DNA from: Cellulomonas sp.
Lineage (GTDB): Bacteria > Actinomycetota > Actinomycetes > Actinomycetales > Cellulomonadaceae
Direction of reading: 5' to 3'
NCBI GenBank assembly: GCA_012927595.1
Contig: JABBOW010000033.1
Location: 1-64,000 of the forward strand
DNA: 64,000 nt
Below are positions 56,020 through 64,000 of this stretch, in pieces (the first letter of the stretch is position 1; each line of letters begins with the position of its first letter). The translations under genes and the position numbers were made by a program. The notes under the pieces were generated by a model. It made no database searches. It was not told the DNA's origin and worked only from the letters and a program-made list of their open reading frames with translations.

Positions 56020-57309
56020 GTGCGCGTGACCCAGGAGCTGAAGGAACTGCTCCAGCTCCCCGACTTCCGCAAGCTCTTCGCCGTGCGCCTCGTCAGCCAG
56101 GCCGGCGACGGACTGTTCGAGGTCGGGCTCGCGACCCTCTTCTTCTTCTCCCCGGAGCGCGCCAGCACCGCCACCGGGGTCGCGTCGGCGTTCGCCGTGC
56201 TGCTGCTCCCGTTCACCGTCGTCGGACCGTGGGCCGGGGTGCTGCTCGACCGGTGGCGTCGGCGTCAGGTGCTCGCGTTCGGCAACCTGCTTCGCGTGGT
56301 CATCACGCTCGTGATCGGACTGCTCCTGCTGACCCGCGGCGTCGGCCCCGCGGTGTACGTCCTCGCGCTCCTAGACCTGTCGGTCAACCGGTTCCTGCTC
56401 TCGGCACTGTCCGCCGGCCTCCCGCGCGTCGTGCACGGGCGCCTGCTCCTGACGGCCAACTCTGTGACGCCGACGCTCGGTGCGGTCGCGGCGGGTGTCG
56501 GCGCCGCGCTCGGTTTCGCCCTCGGCCTGGCTCTCGAACCGGGCCGGACGAAGGACGCCTGGGTCCTCGCGGTCGCCGCTGCCGTGTTCGGTGTGGCGGC
56601 GGCCCTGGCCACCCGCATGGGCCGTGACCTCCTCGGTCCCGACGCGCTCGCCGATGCCCGCCAGCTGCGCCGCGCGCTGTCCAGCCTCGCCCACGGGCTC
56701 GTCGACGGCGCCCGGCACCTCGTCGCGCGCCGTACACCAGCGTGGGCGCTGGGTGTCATGGCCGCCCACCGGTTCCTCTACGGCGTCACTTTCATCGCGC
56801 TCATCCTCATCTCCCGCAACCTGCTCGCCGATCCAGCCGACTCAGCCGCGGGCCTCGCGATGTTCGCCGTGGCCCTCGGCGCCTCCGCCGCCGGGTTCGT
56901 CCTCGCGGTCGTCGTGACGCCGATCTTCAGCCTCAGCACGGGCCCGCACCTCTGGATCACGATCTGCATGGCCGTCGCGGCGGTCAGCCAGGCCGTGCTC
57001 ACGGTGAGCGTCTCGCGCGTCGCGGTCATCATCGGCGCGACAGGGCTCGGCCTGGCGGCCCAGGGAGCGAAGATCGCAGTCGACACCATCGTCCAGCGCG
57101 ATACGGCCGACGACTTCCGTGGGCGGGCCTTCGCGCTGTACGACGTTCTCTACAACGGCGCGTTCGTCGCCGCCGCCGCCCTGGCGGCGTTCACGCTGCC
57201 GGACACCCGCCGCTCGGCGTGGCTGTTCGGCGCCCTGGCCCTCGCGTACCTCGTCGCGGGGTTCGTGTACCTGGCGGGCTCGCGCCGCGGGGTTGTCGTC
57301 GTCGCCTGA
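56020..57309 (+). CDS. Major facilitator superfamily transporter
   Basis: The 429-residue protein has about eleven or twelve transmembrane helices and MFS loop motifs (GPWAGVLLDRWRRRQVLAFGN between helices 2 and 3, FRGRAFALYDVLYNGAFV late). Substrate unknown. The frame is open further upstream, but GTG at 56020 with TACAGT 6 nt before it gives a leaderless start. Confidence 0.85.
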   Translation: MRVTQELKELLQLPDFRKLFAVRLVSQAGDGLFEVGLATLFFFSPERASTATGVASAFAVLLLPFTVVGPWAGVLLDRWRRRQVLAFGNLLRVVITLVIGLLLLTRGVGPAVYVLALLDLSVNRFLLSALSAGLPRVVHGRLLLTANSVTPTLGAVAAGVGAALGFALGLALEPGRTKDAWVLAVAAAVFGVAAALATRMGRDLLGPDALADARQLRRALSSLAHGLVDGARHLVARRTPAWALGVMAAHRFLYGVTFIALILISRNLLADPADSAAGLAMFAVALGASAAGFVLAVVVTPIFSLSTGPHLWITICMAVAAVSQAVLTVSVSRVAVIIGATGLGLAAQGAKIAVDTIVQRDTADDFRGRAFALYDVLYNGAFVAAAALAAFTLPDTRRSAWLFGALALAYLVAGFVYLAGSRRGVVVVA

Positions 57310-57323
57310 GCAGCGACCCGGGC

Positions 57324-58838
57324 TCAACGGGGCTGGTCGGCCCACCATGTCAGGAGGGCCTCGCGCGCGTCGGCCGCACTGAGCGGACCGCGGTCCATCC
57401 TGACCTCGAGCAGGTAGGTGTACGCCTGGCCGACGACCGGCCCTGGAGCCACTCCAAGGATCGCCATGATCTGCGCGCCGTCGAGGTCGGGCCGGATCGA
57501 GCGAAGCTCCTCCTGCTCGCGCAGCGTCGCGATGCGCACCTCGAGGTCGTCGTACGCGGCTGACAGCCGTTCCGCCTTACGACGATTGCGCGTCGTGCAG
57601 TCGGAGCGCGTGAGCCGGTGCAGCCGTTCGAGCAGGGCACCCGCGTCGGTCACATAGCGGCGAACGGCTGAGTCGGTCCAGCCGACCTCGCCGTACCCGT
57701 GGAAGCGCAGGTGCAGCTCGGTGAGCCGCGCGACGGCCTGCACGGTCGCCTTGTCGAACCGCAGCTCGCGCAGCCGCCGCGCGACGAGCTTGGCGCCGAC
57801 GACCTCGTGGTGGTGGAAGCTCACGACCCCGCCCGCCTCGAACCGTCGGGTCGCGGGCTTGCCGATGTCGTGGAGCAGCGCCGCGAGGCGCAGCACCAGG
57901 TCAGGGCTCGGGACCGGGCCGTCGGGTCCGGTCTCGAGCGCGATCGCCCGCTCGAGCACCGTGAGCGAGTGCTCGTAGACGTCCTTGTGGCGGTGGTGCT
58001 CGTCGCGTTCGAGGTGCAGCGCGGGCAGCTCGGGCAGGACGTGCTGGGCGAGACCCGTGCCGACGAGGACCTCGAGCCCTGGGCGTGGCACGGGTGCGAG
58101 CAGCAGCTTGGTGAGCTCGTCCCGCACACGTTCGGCCGAGACGATCGTGATGCGCTCGTGCATGTCGCGGATCGCCGCGAGCGCGTCGTCGTCCACCGCG
58201 AAGCCCAGCTGCGCGGCGAACCGCGCGGCCCGCATCATGCGCAACGGGTCGTCGTCGAAGGACTGCCGAGCCGCGACCGGTGTGCGCAGCACCCGGCGCG
58301 CCAGGTCAGTGAGGCCACCGAACGGGTCGACGAAGGTCAGCTCCGGCAGCCGGACGGCCATGGAGTTCACCGTGAAGTCGCGTCGCGACAGGTCGCCTTC
58401 GAGCGAGTCGCCGAACACGACCTCGGGCTTGCGCGACGACGCGTCGTAGGCATCCATCCGATACGTCGTGACCTCGACGACGACGTCCTCGCCGCCGTGG
58501 CGTCGACCGTGCCGCCGCGCACCGATGGTGCCGAACGCCTTGCCGATGTCCCAGTGCGCGTCACCCCAGGCAGCGAGCAGCACCTGGGTCTCGTCCGGGT
58601 TCGCGGACGTCGTGAAGTCGAGGTCCGCACTCAGGCGACCGAGGAACGCGTCCCGCACCGGGCCGCCGACGAGAGCGAGCTCGTGACCCGCCGCCGCGAA
58701 CATCTGCCCGAGCTCGATCGCCTCCGGCGCGAGGCCCGCGAGCACCCCGTGCGCACGGCGCTGGAGCGCGAGCAGCGCGCCCTGGTCGGGCGTGTCGCCC
58801 CTGGCGGTGGCGGGAATGGACGGGTCGGTGGGTGGCAC
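57324..58838 (-). CDS. cca: CCA-adding tRNA nucleotidyltransferase
   Basis: The 504-residue enzyme has the nucleotidyltransferase head [20 protein letters not shown] with the catalytic DxD, the ATP/CTP-selecting region [26 protein letters not shown], and an HD domain [17 protein letters not shown]. It adds or repairs the CCA end of tRNAs. Divergent from the Nudix gene, as in other actinobacteria near oriC. Confidence 0.94.
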   Translation of the reverse strand: MPPTDPSIPATARGDTPDQGALLALQRRAHGVLAGLAPEAIELGQMFAAAGHELALVGGPVRDAFLGRLSADLDFTTSANPDETQVLLAAWGDAHWDIGKAFGTIGARRHGRRHGGEDVVVEVTTYRMDAYDASSRKPEVVFGDSLEGDLSRRDFTVNSMAVRLPELTFVDPFGGLTDLARRVLRTPVAARQSFDDDPLRMMRAARFAAQLGFAVDDDALAAIRDMHERITIVSAERVRDELTKLLLAPVPRPGLEVLVGTGLAQHVLPELPALHLERDEHHRHKDVYEHSLTVLERAIALETGPDGPVPSPDLVLRLAALLHDIGKPATRRFEAGGVVSFHHHEVVGAKLVARRLRELRFDKATVQAVARLTELHLRFHGYGEVGWTDSAVRRYVTDAGALLERLHRLTRSDCTTRNRRKAERLSAAYDDLEVRIATLREQEELRSIRPDLDGAQIMAILGVAPGPVVGQAYTYLLEVRMDRGPLSAADAREALLTWWADQPR

Positions 58839-58977
58839 AACTACCCAGCGTGCCAGATGTCGACACCCTGCGGACCCGCCGGTCGAACATCGGACGGCGA
58901 CCGGACGGACACCGCCCGGACTCCGGACTGGCGCCGCGGGTGAAAGCGGCGAACCGGAGAGTCGTTACAGTGTCGAT

Positions 58978-59523
58978 ATGTCGAGCCCAGCGCGTGACGG
59001 AGGCGTGCCCACGCCACCGGGCGGGCACGCCCTGCGCATCGACCCCCACGTGCTCAGTGCGCGGGTCATGCCGCACGTCCTGCCCGTCGTCGAGGAGACC
59101 TCGGCCGGCGGGCTCGTCGTGCGCACTCAGGACGGCATCCACCGCGCGGCCGTCATCGCGCGCCGCAACCGGGCCGGACGCCTCGAGTGGTGCCTGCCCA
59201 AGGGCCACCTCGAGGGTGACGAGACCCCCGAGCAGGCGGCCGTCCGTGAGATCGCCGAAGAGACCGGGATCATCGGTCGCGTGGTTCGCAGGCTCGGCGT
59301 CATCGACTACTGGTTCACCGGGGACGACCGCCGCGTCCACAAGGTCGTCCACCACTTCCTCCTCGGGGCGGTCGGCGGTGAGCTGAGCGTCGCAGGCGAC
59401 CCGGACGGTGAGGCGGAGGACGTCGAGTGGGTGGCTTTCGCGGACCTCACGGCACGGCTCGCGTACCCGAACGAGCGGCGTCTCGCCGAGGCGGCGCACC
59501 TGGTGCTCGCCAGCGGGGCATGA
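58978..59523 (+). CDS. Nudix hydrolase
   Basis: The 181-residue protein has a full Nudix box, [20 protein letters not shown] with TGI. It cleaves a nucleoside diphosphate derivative of unknown identity. TACAGT ends 6 nt before the ATG, pointing to a leaderless mRNA, although the frame is open far upstream. The stop overlaps the next gene by 4 bp. Confidence 0.92.
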   Translation: MSSPARDGGVPTPPGGHALRIDPHVLSARVMPHVLPVVEETSAGGLVVRTQDGIHRAAVIARRNRAGRLEWCLPKGHLEGDETPEQAAVREIAEETGIIGRVVRRLGVIDYWFTGDDRRVHKVVHHFLLGAVGGELSVAGDPDGEAEDVEWVAFADLTARLAYPNERRLAEAAHLVLASGA

Positions 59524-61730
59524 GCCCGTCGCGCCTCGCCTGCGCGACGCACATCCGCAGGAGCCCACTGCCGTTCGTGCTGACGCTCGTCGCGCTCGTC
59601 GCGCTCGGCGTGGGCGGCGCAGCGGGCGGACCGTTCGAGCCCGGCTCGGCGTGGGCGGCAGCAGCCTCCGCAGACCCCGCCGCCAGCGGCGCGCTCGTCC
59701 AGGTCACTGCCGTCACGCCGCAGGTCCTGCGCCCCAACCAGGACCTCGTCGTGACGGCGACGGTCCGCAATGACACCGCGACCGCGCTCACGAGCCCGCG
59801 CGCCACGCTGCGCATCAGCCGGTTCAGGCTCGCGTCGAGCATGCAGCTGGAGGCGTGGGCGGGCTCCGCGGTCTTGGCGGACGCCGGCAAGGCGGTCGGT
59901 TCCGTGGACATCCAGGGTCCCCTCGCGCCGGGGACGAGCGCCCAGGTGAGCGTGACGGTTCCCGCATCGGCGTTCGCTCTCCTGGGCACCCCGGATGCAT
60001 GGGGACCTCGCGGGCTCGCGCTCGAGCTCACGGATGTCGGCCGGCGGCTCGGCCTCGACCGCACCTTCCTGCTGTGGCTGCCTGACGCGACGGCGCCCAC
60101 ACCGTCGCCGGTCAGCGTGCTCGTCCCGGTCGTCGGCCCGCCGTCCGCGCTTGCCACCGCGGCTACACCCACTCCGACACCCACGCCTGGCGCGACGGCC
60201 TCACCCGCTCCGGGGCCCACGAGCACAGCGACGGCGGATGCCGACTCTGCCGTCGCCGCCAGGGAGCTCGACGCCCTCACGGCCTCGACGGGTCGCCTGC
60301 GCACCGTGATCGACGCGACGGGCCAACACGCTCAGGTGTCATGGGCTGTGGACCCCTCGCTGGTCGAAGCCGCGGCTAGGGCCGGGTCGAGCTCGACCAC
60401 CTGGCTCGCCGACCTCACGCAACGCTCCGCACGGCGGGACGTGCTCGCGCTTCCCTGGGGCGACCCTGACCTGGCCGCGCTCGCGCACGCCGATCGACCC
60501 GATGTGCTCAAGCTCGCCCGGGATGCGGCCGCGAGCTCCACGGCGACGGCGTTCGGATCGAGCCCACAGACCCAGCTGCTGTGGGCAGCCGACGACGTCC
60601 CTGACGCGACCACGGCCGCGTTCGCGGTGCGGACCGGAGCCCGTGGCCTCGTCGTCGGCCCGCAGGCGCTCGCCCCGGCCGACCCTGCTAAGTCGACGAG
60701 GTCGGGCGCTGTCTCGGTCCAGACCGGCGCCGGCGCGCTCACCGCCCTTGTGCCAGACGCCGTTCTGACGGCGGCGCTGACCGATGCGGGGACTCTCGAC
60801 CCGGGCGCGACGCCCGCGACCGCGGCGCAGCGGATCCTCGCGGAGACCGCCGTCGCGGCACACGACAAGGCGTCGTCCGGGCAGCCCCTGCTGGCCGCCC
60901 TACCCCGCGACTGGTTCCCCGACGTGCCGATCGTCCAAGAGCAGCTCGACGCGCTCGCCACTGCGCCGTGGGTCGACCTCACGTCGGTGACCGGGCTGAT
61001 CGGCCGCGCCGGTGACGGCTCGGCTCGCACCGCCTTGCCGGCCGGCACACGGAGCTCGCAGGAGCTTTCCCCTGCACATGTCGTCGCCCTCGGCGACGCC
61101 CGGGCAGCGGTCGCGGCCTTCGCGACGGTCGTCCCCGTGCCCGACGCCCTGCTCGCCGGTCTCGACCGCCAGATCCTCAGTCCGCTCTCGGTCGCGTGGC
61201 GCGCCGCACCGTCGACGCGTGCTGCTCTCGTCGACACCGTGCTCGCGAGCGCCAACGCGCGCCGCACCGGACTGTCGGTGCTGGTCAGCCCCAAGTTCAA
61301 CGTCATCGCAAGCGCGACGAAGATCCGTCTCACGGTCCACAACGCGCTCCCGCAGGACGCGACCGTCCGGGTCGACCTCCGTCCGCGCAAAGCCTGCCTG
61401 ACGATGACCGACGCCCCCAAGCCGACGACCGTCGCCGCCCAGAGCGACACGATCGTCGCGGTCGACGTACGCGCCAACGCCAACTGCGACGTCGACGTCG
61501 ACGTGTACCTGCTGACCTCGGACGGGACTGTCGTGGCGTCGCCGGTGCAGTTCAGCGCGCGGCTCTCACCGACGATCGAGAACGTCGGGACCCTGGTCGT
61601 CGGCGCGCTGCTCGGCCTCGGTCTCGTCATCGGGATCGTGCGGACGGTCCGGCGCGGGCAGACCGCCAACCGCGGTGCGCGGGTCTCGGCGCAGGCCGCG
61701 GCTGTGCCGCCTGAGGAGGACACCCCGTGA
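59520..61730 (+). CDS. DUF6049 envelope protein
   Basis: The 736-residue protein has a signal peptide ([19 protein letters not shown]), a beta-sandwich N-terminal part ([20 protein letters not shown]), a Pro/Thr linker, a central alpha/beta part, a late beta domain ([20 protein letters not shown]) and a C-terminal membrane helix. The family sits before murJ in many actinobacteria, so a role in wall synthesis on the outer face is likely. Coupled to both neighbours by overlaps. Confidence 0.82.
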   Translation: MSPSRLACATHIRRSPLPFVLTLVALVALGVGGAAGGPFEPGSAWAAAASADPAASGALVQVTAVTPQVLRPNQDLVVTATVRNDTATALTSPRATLRISRFRLASSMQLEAWAGSAVLADAGKAVGSVDIQGPLAPGTSAQVSVTVPASAFALLGTPDAWGPRGLALELTDVGRRLGLDRTFLLWLPDATAPTPSPVSVLVPVVGPPSALATAATPTPTPTPGATASPAPGPTSTATADADSAVAARELDALTASTGRLRTVIDATGQHAQVSWAVDPSLVEAAARAGSSSTTWLADLTQRSARRDVLALPWGDPDLAALAHADRPDVLKLARDAAASSTATAFGSSPQTQLLWAADDVPDATTAAFAVRTGARGLVVGPQALAPADPAKSTRSGAVSVQTGAGALTALVPDAVLTAALTDAGTLDPGATPATAAQRILAETAVAAHDKASSGQPLLAALPRDWFPDVPIVQEQLDALATAPWVDLTSVTGLIGRAGDGSARTALPAGTRSSQELSPAHVVALGDARAAVAAFATVVPVPDALLAGLDRQILSPLSVAWRAAPSTRAALVDTVLASANARRTGLSVLVSPKFNVIASATKIRLTVHNALPQDATVRVDLRPRKACLTMTDAPKPTTVAAQSDTIVAVDVRANANCDVDVDVYLLTSDGTVVASPVQFSARLSPTIENVGTLVVGALLGLGLVIGIVRTVRRGQTANRGARVSAQAAAVPPEEDTP

Positions 61731-63400
61731 CTGTTCCGACCGACCCCGTCGAGCCGGTCATCGACCCCGGCGCCGCGCCCTCGGCCGGCCCTGCCGCCAG
61801 CCTCGGTCGCTCGACCGCGCTCATGGCGTCGGGGACTGCCGTCTCCCGCGTGCTCGGCGTCCTTCGCACGATGATGGTCGCCTGGGCCATCGGCCTCGAG
61901 TACAACGCTGCGAACACGTTCGCGGCTGCGAACAAGCTGCCCAACATCCTGTACGCAATCGTCGCTGGCGGCGTTCTCAATGCGGTCCTCGTCCCGCAGG
62001 TCGTCCGTGCGTACAGGCGCGCCAACGGTGAGGAGTACGTGAACCGGCTGCTGACGCTCGGATTCGCGGTTCTGCTCGGCCTAACTGTGATCCTGACCGC
62101 CGCAGCACCTGCCCTGATCCACCTGTATGCCACCTTCACCCCCGCGGTGACGGCCCTCGCGGTGCTGTTCGCCTACTGGTGCATCCCTCAGATGCTCTTC
62201 TACGGGCTCTACTCGTTGCTCGGCCAGGTGCTCGCCGCGCGCGGGAGCTTCGGGCCGTACATGTGGTCGCCTGTCATCAACAACCTCGTGTCCATGGCGG
62301 GCCTGGCGGTCTTCATCATGGTCAACGGCCAGTACAAAGGTCAGGCGGCGTTGATCGACGACCCGACGTGGTGGGGTGGGTCGAAGATCGCCCTGCTCGC
62401 CGGTACGTTCACGCTCGGCGTCGTCGTCCAGGCGCTCGTCCTGATCATCCCGCTGTACCGCAGCGGCTTTCGCTACCGGCCACTCTGGGGCTTCCGCGGT
62501 GTGGGACTGCGGCCGGCCGGGCGGGTCGCGTACTGGACGTTCGTGGGGCTGGTCCTCGCCCAGCTGGGCTTCTTGGTGGTCAGCAATGTGACGACGGCAA
62601 GTGCGAGCAACAACCTCTACGACCAGGCATTCCTGATCTTCATGCTCCCGCACTCGATCGTGACCGTCTCGCTCATGACGGCGCTCTTCACCCGGCTCTC
62701 CGAGCGCGCGGCGGCCGATGACGTCGATGCCGTGCGCTCCGACCTGTCACTTGGCCTGCGCATGGTCGGCCTCTTCACGATCCTGGCGACCGCACTCTTC
62801 TCTCTCCTCGCGTTCCCGCTCGGAAGGGTCCTGTTCTTCAACGCGCCCGCGAGCACGCTGGGCAAGCTCGCGCCCATCATCGTCGCAATGATGCTCGGGC
62901 TCGTCGCGTTCGGGGCCTGGTCGCTCGCCCAGCGTGTGTACTACGCGTACGAGGACGCCCGCTCCATGGTCCCGATCCAGGCCGTCATGGTGGTTGTCGT
63001 CGTCGTCGGGACGCTCCTTGCACAGCTGCTCCTCGCATCCGAGTACTGGGCCGTCGGCGCCGCGGGGGCCATGACCCTGTCCTACGGCTTGGGCGCAGCC
63101 CTCGCCCTCGCTGCCGTCAGCCGACGCCTGCACGGCATCGACGCGCGTCGCGTGGTGCAGGTCCACGTCAAGGCCGTCGTCGCGGCCGTCGTCGCCACAA
63201 CCCTTGCCGCGTTCGTCCTGCATCTCCTCGGCCCGGTGGGCGGATGGGCGGACGCGGTCGTCAAGTGCGCCGTCGTCGGGATCGTCATCACGGCTATCTA
63301 TGTGGGGCTGCTCGCAGCGATGCGGGTCGACGAGCTGACGATGCTGGTCCGGACCGTAGGCGCGCGCCTCGGTGGCAGACGGGGCGCGCGACGCGGCTGA
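61727..63400 (+). CDS. murJ: Lipid II flippase MurJ
   Basis: The 557-residue protein has about 14 transmembrane helices and MurJ/MviN features: ALMASGTAVSRVLGVLRTMM, NAANTFAAANKLPNILYAIV, GGVLNAVLVPQVV and ARGSFGPYMWSPVINNLVSM. It moves lipid II across the membrane. GTG start overlaps the DUF6049 stop; a pseudokinase follows. Confidence 0.94.
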   Translation: MTVPTDPVEPVIDPGAAPSAGPAASLGRSTALMASGTAVSRVLGVLRTMMVAWAIGLEYNAANTFAAANKLPNILYAIVAGGVLNAVLVPQVVRAYRRANGEEYVNRLLTLGFAVLLGLTVILTAAAPALIHLYATFTPAVTALAVLFAYWCIPQMLFYGLYSLLGQVLAARGSFGPYMWSPVINNLVSMAGLAVFIMVNGQYKGQAALIDDPTWWGGSKIALLAGTFTLGVVVQALVLIIPLYRSGFRYRPLWGFRGVGLRPAGRVAYWTFVGLVLAQLGFLVVSNVTTASASNNLYDQAFLIFMLPHSIVTVSLMTALFTRLSERAAADDVDAVRSDLSLGLRMVGLFTILATALFSLLAFPLGRVLFFNAPASTLGKLAPIIVAMMLGLVAFGAWSLAQRVYYAYEDARSMVPIQAVMVVVVVVGTLLAQLLLASEYWAVGAAGAMTLSYGLGAALALAAVSRRLHGIDARRVVQVHVKAVVAAVVATTLAAFVLHLLGPVGGWADAVVKCAVVGIVITAIYVGLLAAMRVDELTMLVRTVGARLGGRRGARRG

Positions 63401-63464
63401 CAGTCCGCGTCTAGCATGGGGGCTCGGCGTACAGCCGGACTCACGGACCGCAGGAGGCTTGGTG

Positions 63465-64000
63465 GTGGACGTCGTCGGACGTGGCACGGTACTCGCGGGA
63501 CGGTATCGCGTCCTCCAGCCGCTCGCGTCGGACCTTGAGGGCTCGCCTGCTTGGCAGGCGACCGACCAGATCCTCGACCGCTCGGTCCGCGTGCGCATCC
63601 TCATCTCAGGCAACGTCCCGCAGGCACTCGACGCCGCCCGGCGCGCCGCTCTCGTCTCCGACCCGCGCCTCGTGCGCGTGCTCGACGTCGGCAGCCACGA
63701 AGGCGTCAGCTACGTCGTGAGCGAGGAGGTCCGGGGGCCCTCCCTCGCCGACCTGCTCGCTCGCGGTCCACTCACGGGCGACCAAGCTCGCGCCATCGTC
63801 GGTGAGGTGGCGGCGGCTCTCGAGATCGCGCGCCGCCGCGGGGTCCACCACCTCGCGTTGCGTCCGTCGGTGGTGCACATCACGCCCGACGACCGGGTCC
63901 TGCTCACCGGCCTCGCCTTCGACGGCGCGCTGCTGGGCCAGGGGCTCGGGGACGCGCGCACGACGACCCGGGCCGACACCGTCGGTCTCGTCCGTCTCCT
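63465..64000 (+). CDS. MurJ-associated pseudokinase (partial, runs off the window)
   Basis: The visible 178 residues form a protein-kinase fold: GTVLAGRYRVLQPLASD, a hinge VVSEEVRGPSLADLL and the catalytic-loop position HHLALRPSVVHI followed by VLLTGLAFDG. HRD is replaced by HLA and DFG is missing its Asp, so it should not phosphorylate. In mycobacteria a pseudokinase domain attached to MviN binds the FHA protein FhaA. Start GTG at 63465 or 63462, after AGGAGG; 65 bp after murJ. Confidence 0.82.
   Translation, partial: MDVVGRGTVLAGRYRVLQPLASDLEGSPAWQATDQILDRSVRVRILISGNVPQALDAARRAALVSDPRLVRVLDVGSHEGVSYVVSEEVRGPSLADLLARGPLTGDQARAIVGEVAAALEIARRRGVHHLALRPSVVHITPDDRVLLTGLAFDGALLGQGLGDARTTTRADTVGLVRL

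Overview
The window is high-GC chromosomal DNA from a flagellate-type actinobacterium of the order Micrococcales, most likely Cellulomonadaceae. Grounds: about 70% G+C by eye, many GTG and one TTG start, frequent 4-bp start/stop overlaps, several apparently leaderless transcripts (a TANNNT box 6-7 nt before the start codon), and actinobacterial families and gene orders (padR-ino1, rpsF-ssb-rpsR-rplI-dnaB, cca-nudix-DUF6049-murJ-pseudokinase). The last two blocks normally sit near oriC, so the replication origin probably lies a short way beyond the right end. The species call is inference from gene content only. I saw no rRNA, tRNA, complete insertion sequence or CRISPR array.

Left third (1-32 kb). 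It opens with the heme genes hemD (partial), hemB and hemL. Next comes an AbiE-type toxin-antitoxin locus whose antitoxin is intact but whose toxin has lost its centre. An accessory stretch follows, with a lysozyme-like protein and a fusion of two broken genes (a RibD-like reductase head and a DUF4143 ATPase tail). Then comes an unusual four-gene operon: a leaderless-secretion M6 metalloprotease, a stand-alone pre-ATP-grasp-like protein, an ATP-grasp enzyme and a small protein. A copper module (csoR-copZ-copA with a clear CsoR operator) stands divergent to it. Further on are a CPBP protease, a large kinase-like/flippase-like membrane fusion, an ECF sigma/anti-sigma pair and a Rieske lipoprotein. 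At 20.0-20.3 kb a c-di-GMP-I (GEMM-I) riboswitch precedes a 56-residue orphan protein, with a CRP-type palindrome upstream and a 21-bp terminator hairpin downstream. After that come a lipoprotein-type PBP, a hydrolase, an internally deleted cation-efflux gene, remnants of a YCII/ECF-sigma pair, a GMC oxidoreductase, an ArsR remnant, a TrpB2-like enzyme, a GNAT, an acyltransferase and a membrane GGDEF protein that could supply c-di-GMP to the riboswitch.

Middle (33-46 kb). A TSUP transporter and acylphosphatase are followed by a broken DUF1905 gene. The conserved dnaB/rplI/rpsR/ssb/rpsF block carries a short low-GC tract exactly over the DnaB Walker A motif. A cluster of DnaA-box-like sites lies between dnaB and a MATE exporter. 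A class A PBP with a PASTA domain and the padR-ino1 operon with a 9-bp palindromic operator follow, then moeZ and moaC for molybdenum cofactor.

Right third (46-64 kb). A TetR/MMPL exporter pair leads into an anaerobic respiration island: dmsABC, a TorD-like chaperone, a ferredoxin-like protein, a DUF6457 protein and a carboxymuconolactone decarboxylase-like protein. The dmsA promoter has a DosR/DevR-like palindrome about 46 bp before the likely transcription start. The cofactor genes at 44.5-46.3 kb would serve this Mo-bis-MGD reductase. The window closes with an MFS protein, the CCA-adding enzyme, a Nudix hydrolase, a DUF6049 protein, MurJ and the start of a pseudokinase, a cell-envelope block.

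A recurring theme is gene remnants that keep head and tail but have lost the middle (AbiEii, CDF, YCII, ECF sigma). Either this lineage is prone to deletion or there are assembly problems; read mapping would decide.
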